Assembly: GCF_014905175.1 (NCBI RefSeq)
Contig: NC_057790.1
Location: 21,292,469-21,356,468, forward strand
DNA length: 64,000 nt
Direction of reading: 5' to 3'
Origin: Aphidius gifuensis
Lineage: Eukaryota > Arthropoda > Insecta > Hymenoptera > Braconidae
The translations under genes and the position numbers were made by a program. Shown here piece by piece: positions 61,479 through 64,000 of this stretch. The notes beneath the pieces were generated by a model, which worked only from the letters and a program-made list of their open reading frames with translations, made no database searches and was not told the origin of the DNA. Every line of letters begins with the position of its first letter. Within the stretch, counting starts at the first letter, position 1.

Positions 61479-64000
61479 CGCCGTCGGTGTGGCTCCTTTC
61501 TGATTCTGCTTAAAATAACAAGTATATATAATTTATTGTATCGATAAATCAAAGCAATGACAAATTTTATTAATAACTCAATATAGTTCTTGGATTTAAG
61601 ACAATCGTTAAATATATAAATACACTTTATGGGTATATGTTTATTATTTTTTCCTGGAGAAATATAATATAATCTTTCGATAAGTCAAATTTCAAAATGA
61701 AATTATAACTATAATTTTATTTTGTATCCCACGTTATTTCGTACATTGTTATTTTATCAATTAGCTAAAATTAACGTTGAAAAAAAATAAAAGACAACTG
61801 AATATACAAGAAATCACAAAGAAAAAATCACCGAATTATTTTCAAGTCATTACGAAAATATGTGCAAGAGTATGAACACGATGTTCATGATACCCCAAAA
61901 ATTCAAGAGAAAAAAAAAAACATTACAAATTGATTAAATTTTGGAAATAAAAAATAATAATTTGGCAATATCGCCAATTTATTATATTGACCTATTAATA
62001 TAACTCAAATTTTTTAAAAGTCAATTTTTCGTTTTGTCTATTTCAAGTTACTATATATGTCTCCTTCAATTTAAGTTGCAAAAATGATAGTGATGATGAT
62101 GAAAAGAATGACAATGATGAAGAGAACAAGAAAGAAAAATAAAAAAAAAAAAAGATCTGATGTAACGAGCGCAACCCCTAGTGCCCGGACAACAAGGCAA
62201 TAGTGTTGTTAGACCCCTTTTGGATCTCTTCTTAGCAAGTATATTATACATATACGTACATTATAACGTAGGCCAAGTCACGAACCGTACAGACACGGCG
62301 GTACCTCTGATCAGTGGTGCGGCACGCGTCGAGGACTATTCGCCCTCGGGCAATACGGCGCTTCTGCTTTGACGTACGTCAACGTTCGAGAGAGCTGCAA
62401 TCTGCCTGGGTGCATCCACTGTTGTTTTCCACTAGAGTTTCTCAAGAACCCCAAGGATATCAAACTCGCGAGCACACACCACGACTATTCTTTTTTTTTT
62501 TTTTCTTTTCTTAAAGTCTTTTTTATTATTATGCTTTTTTTTTTTAATAAAAGTTTTTTATTTTTTTTTTTCTTTTGGACTGATAACACTTTAATTAATT
62601 TTTATTATAATTTAATTTAATTTTTTATTTCAAGTCATATCAAATTTTATTATTGCCACTAAGTTGTCTTACACCTTTTTTTTTTTTTCGTTTTCACCTC
62701 AATTGATTGTAGCCTTGATTTATTAGTAATCAAACTTCCGATTAATATATATTATCATGCACAAGTAAATATCAAAATTATAAATATATTAAAATTATTC
62801 AATGTTTATTTATGATAACTCTTTTATTATTATTTTAGTTTTTATATTATTTGGATTTTTCGTTCAATTTTTGATTTGATCAACAAGTTTCCATTAAAAT
62901 CAATATTTTCTTTTTTTTTATTTCGTTAAATTATTTTAAAATTCGTTTTCCCTTCTTTTTTTTTTTCTGTTTTCTTTTCCTTCCCTCCACCACTGTCTTC
63001 TCTTCTTTCTCATTCCCTTGTATTCTTATAATTCTAATTTTTTTTTTTTTTTAAATTTATTTAAATTTTGTATATGTAATAAATTTTTTTTACACACCTT
63101 TTAATTATAATCATTAATTTTTCATCAATATAATTTGAATAATAAACATAATTTCAATAAAATAAAATTTAAAACTTGATAATTATAAATAAATATATTT
63201 AGTTTTTCTAAATTAAAAATAAAAAAAATTTCAAATAATTTCACTTGTTTACTCCTTGCTCAAGTATACTTCCGGAGTAACTGTTATTATTATGATATAT
63301 TTTGATTATGAAAGTATATAGAACACGTTGCTTAACTCAATCCGGATGATGAGATGAATGTGATTCACTTGGTCTTGGCAAAGCTGTCAGCCAGATCGCT
63401 CTGTCTATGATGGACCTCAGTGCGCACAGTTGCTCGTTGTTAACTAAAAAGAAAAGAGAGAGGGGAGGATATATAACTAACTTCCTATAGGGAGAGAAAG
63501 GAAAGATACAGGAGGAGAGAAGTAACACAAACAAGGAATCAACCCCCACCATTATATTTCCTTCTTTTTACCACTACCATCGAGTTTATCAAATGGCTTA
63601 TAAGCCTCCACCTTTACCTCCACCACTACCGTCATCAGCATCATCATCATCATCGTCATCACCATCATCACCATCATCGTCATCATCAACTGCAGAAGAA
63701 GTATCACTTCAATCCACCAATATGAAAAAAGAAAAAAAATAATTTATTGAATGCCCTCAGAGTAATACACACATATGTAATATATAAAAATGTTCAACTA
63801 TATATTATCAGATGATACATTTCAATTTTATAAAATACCTTATATATTTTTTAAAATTTATACAACTTGATGATTACTTGATGGAGCCAATGATACTCCA
63901 CATAGCATCACATGCTACCAAATACTTGTCTCTTCTTTATACGTGTACTTATTTCATTGGAATTTTTAAAACGTAATTTTTTTTTTTTTTTTTCTATATG
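61479..64000. promoter_or_regulatory. Wnt10 upstream region
   Basis: An acceptor-like TTTTAAGCAG at about 61503 suggests an upstream non-coding exon. The block 62158-62490 is strongly CG-richer than anything nearby (GGTACCTCTGATCAGTGG, GCGGCACGCGTCGAGG) and is the best candidate for the Wnt10 promoter and first exon. 62500-63300 is AT-rich with T-runs. 63330-63720 is again less AT-rich. Confidence 0.45.
63593..63742 (+). CDS. Possible small ORF, Pro/Ser-rich
   Basis: 49 codons beginning MAYKPPPLPPPLPSS, then a run of serines from TCA/TCG repeats, then TAEEVSLQSTN and a lysine-rich end. The non-repeat ends and mixed Ser codons are mildly suggestive, but a TCA microsatellite could give this by chance. 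It could also be a 5' exon or leader of a gene beyond the window. Confidence 0.2.
   Translation: MAYKPPPLPPPLPSSASSSSSSSPSSPSSSSSTAEEVSLQSTNMKKEKK

Noticed and set aside
62181..62514. Two or three 60-80-codon frames in the CG-rich block upstream of Wnt10
   Set aside because: Frames overlap on the same DNA without a favoured one and run into T-homopolymer; promoter is a simpler reading.
1..64000. CRISPR arrays, tRNA or rRNA genes, intact transposon or viral genes
   Set aside because: I looked for spaced direct repeats, tRNA arm motifs and transposase or polymerase frames and saw none; small structured RNAs could still be missed by eye.

Overview
This is an AT-rich (visibly well over 70% A+T) nuclear window from an insect. 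Short introns, GT-AG splice sites and insect gene families (takeout/JHBP, ZAD zinc finger, ninaC, tud, armi) are all present. A hymenopteran, most likely a parasitoid wasp, is my best guess; this is inference from base composition and gene content, not proof. No CRISPR array, rRNA, tRNA or intact transposon was seen. Most genes could be assembled exon by exon with consistent splice phase.

Layout. 79-1588 (-): takeout/JHBP-like secreted carrier. 1589-3672: AT-rich intergenic. 3673-5178 (-): F-box/LRR protein A. 6445-8049 (+): TBC1D20-type Rab GAP. 8968-10662 (-): LCAT/PLA2G15-type lysosomal acyltransferase. 11682-20803 (+): a 2606-residue, ten-Tudor protein, ortholog of maternal Tudor. 20804-25300: a rearranged zone holding a partial tandem duplication, a pseudogenized copy and an intact copy of a small unknown gene, F-box/LRR debris, a GC-richer repeat, a 46-bp-arm near-perfect hairpin and an unrecognised two-exon small reading frame. 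25340-25600 (+): 86-residue coiled-coil protein lying 93 bp upstream of armi (25694-29095, +), the Armitage/MOV10L1 helicase. 29490-31381 (-): eIF3e. 31741-33125 (-): F-box/LRR protein B. 34644-38576 (+): ZAD plus about 16 C2H2 fingers. 39426-41336 (+): RacGAP50C/tumbleweed. 42115-43456 (+): BTB plus BEN-like transcription factor. 44216-44268 (+): an orphan candidate first coding exon. 44989-53365 (-): ninaC, the myosin III kinase, 18 exons. 55670-61470 (-): Wnt10. 61471-64000: Wnt10 upstream region with a CpG-rich block and a possible small ORF.

How the genes relate. tud and armi both act in the germline piRNA/nuage pathway and are neighbours here, separated only by the rearranged zone. ninaC next to Wnt10 matches the arrangement known in Drosophila (ninaC beside the wg-Wnt6-Wnt10 cluster), so this end of the window looks like ancient conserved synteny. 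The other genes are housekeeping (eIF3e, TBC1D20, PLA2G15, RacGAP50C) or regulatory (zinc finger, BTB) and show no joint pathway. The most unusual observations are the hairpin and duplications at 20.8-25 kb, the possible dicistronic small ORF plus armi, and a RacGAP that appears to lack its catalytic arginine finger.
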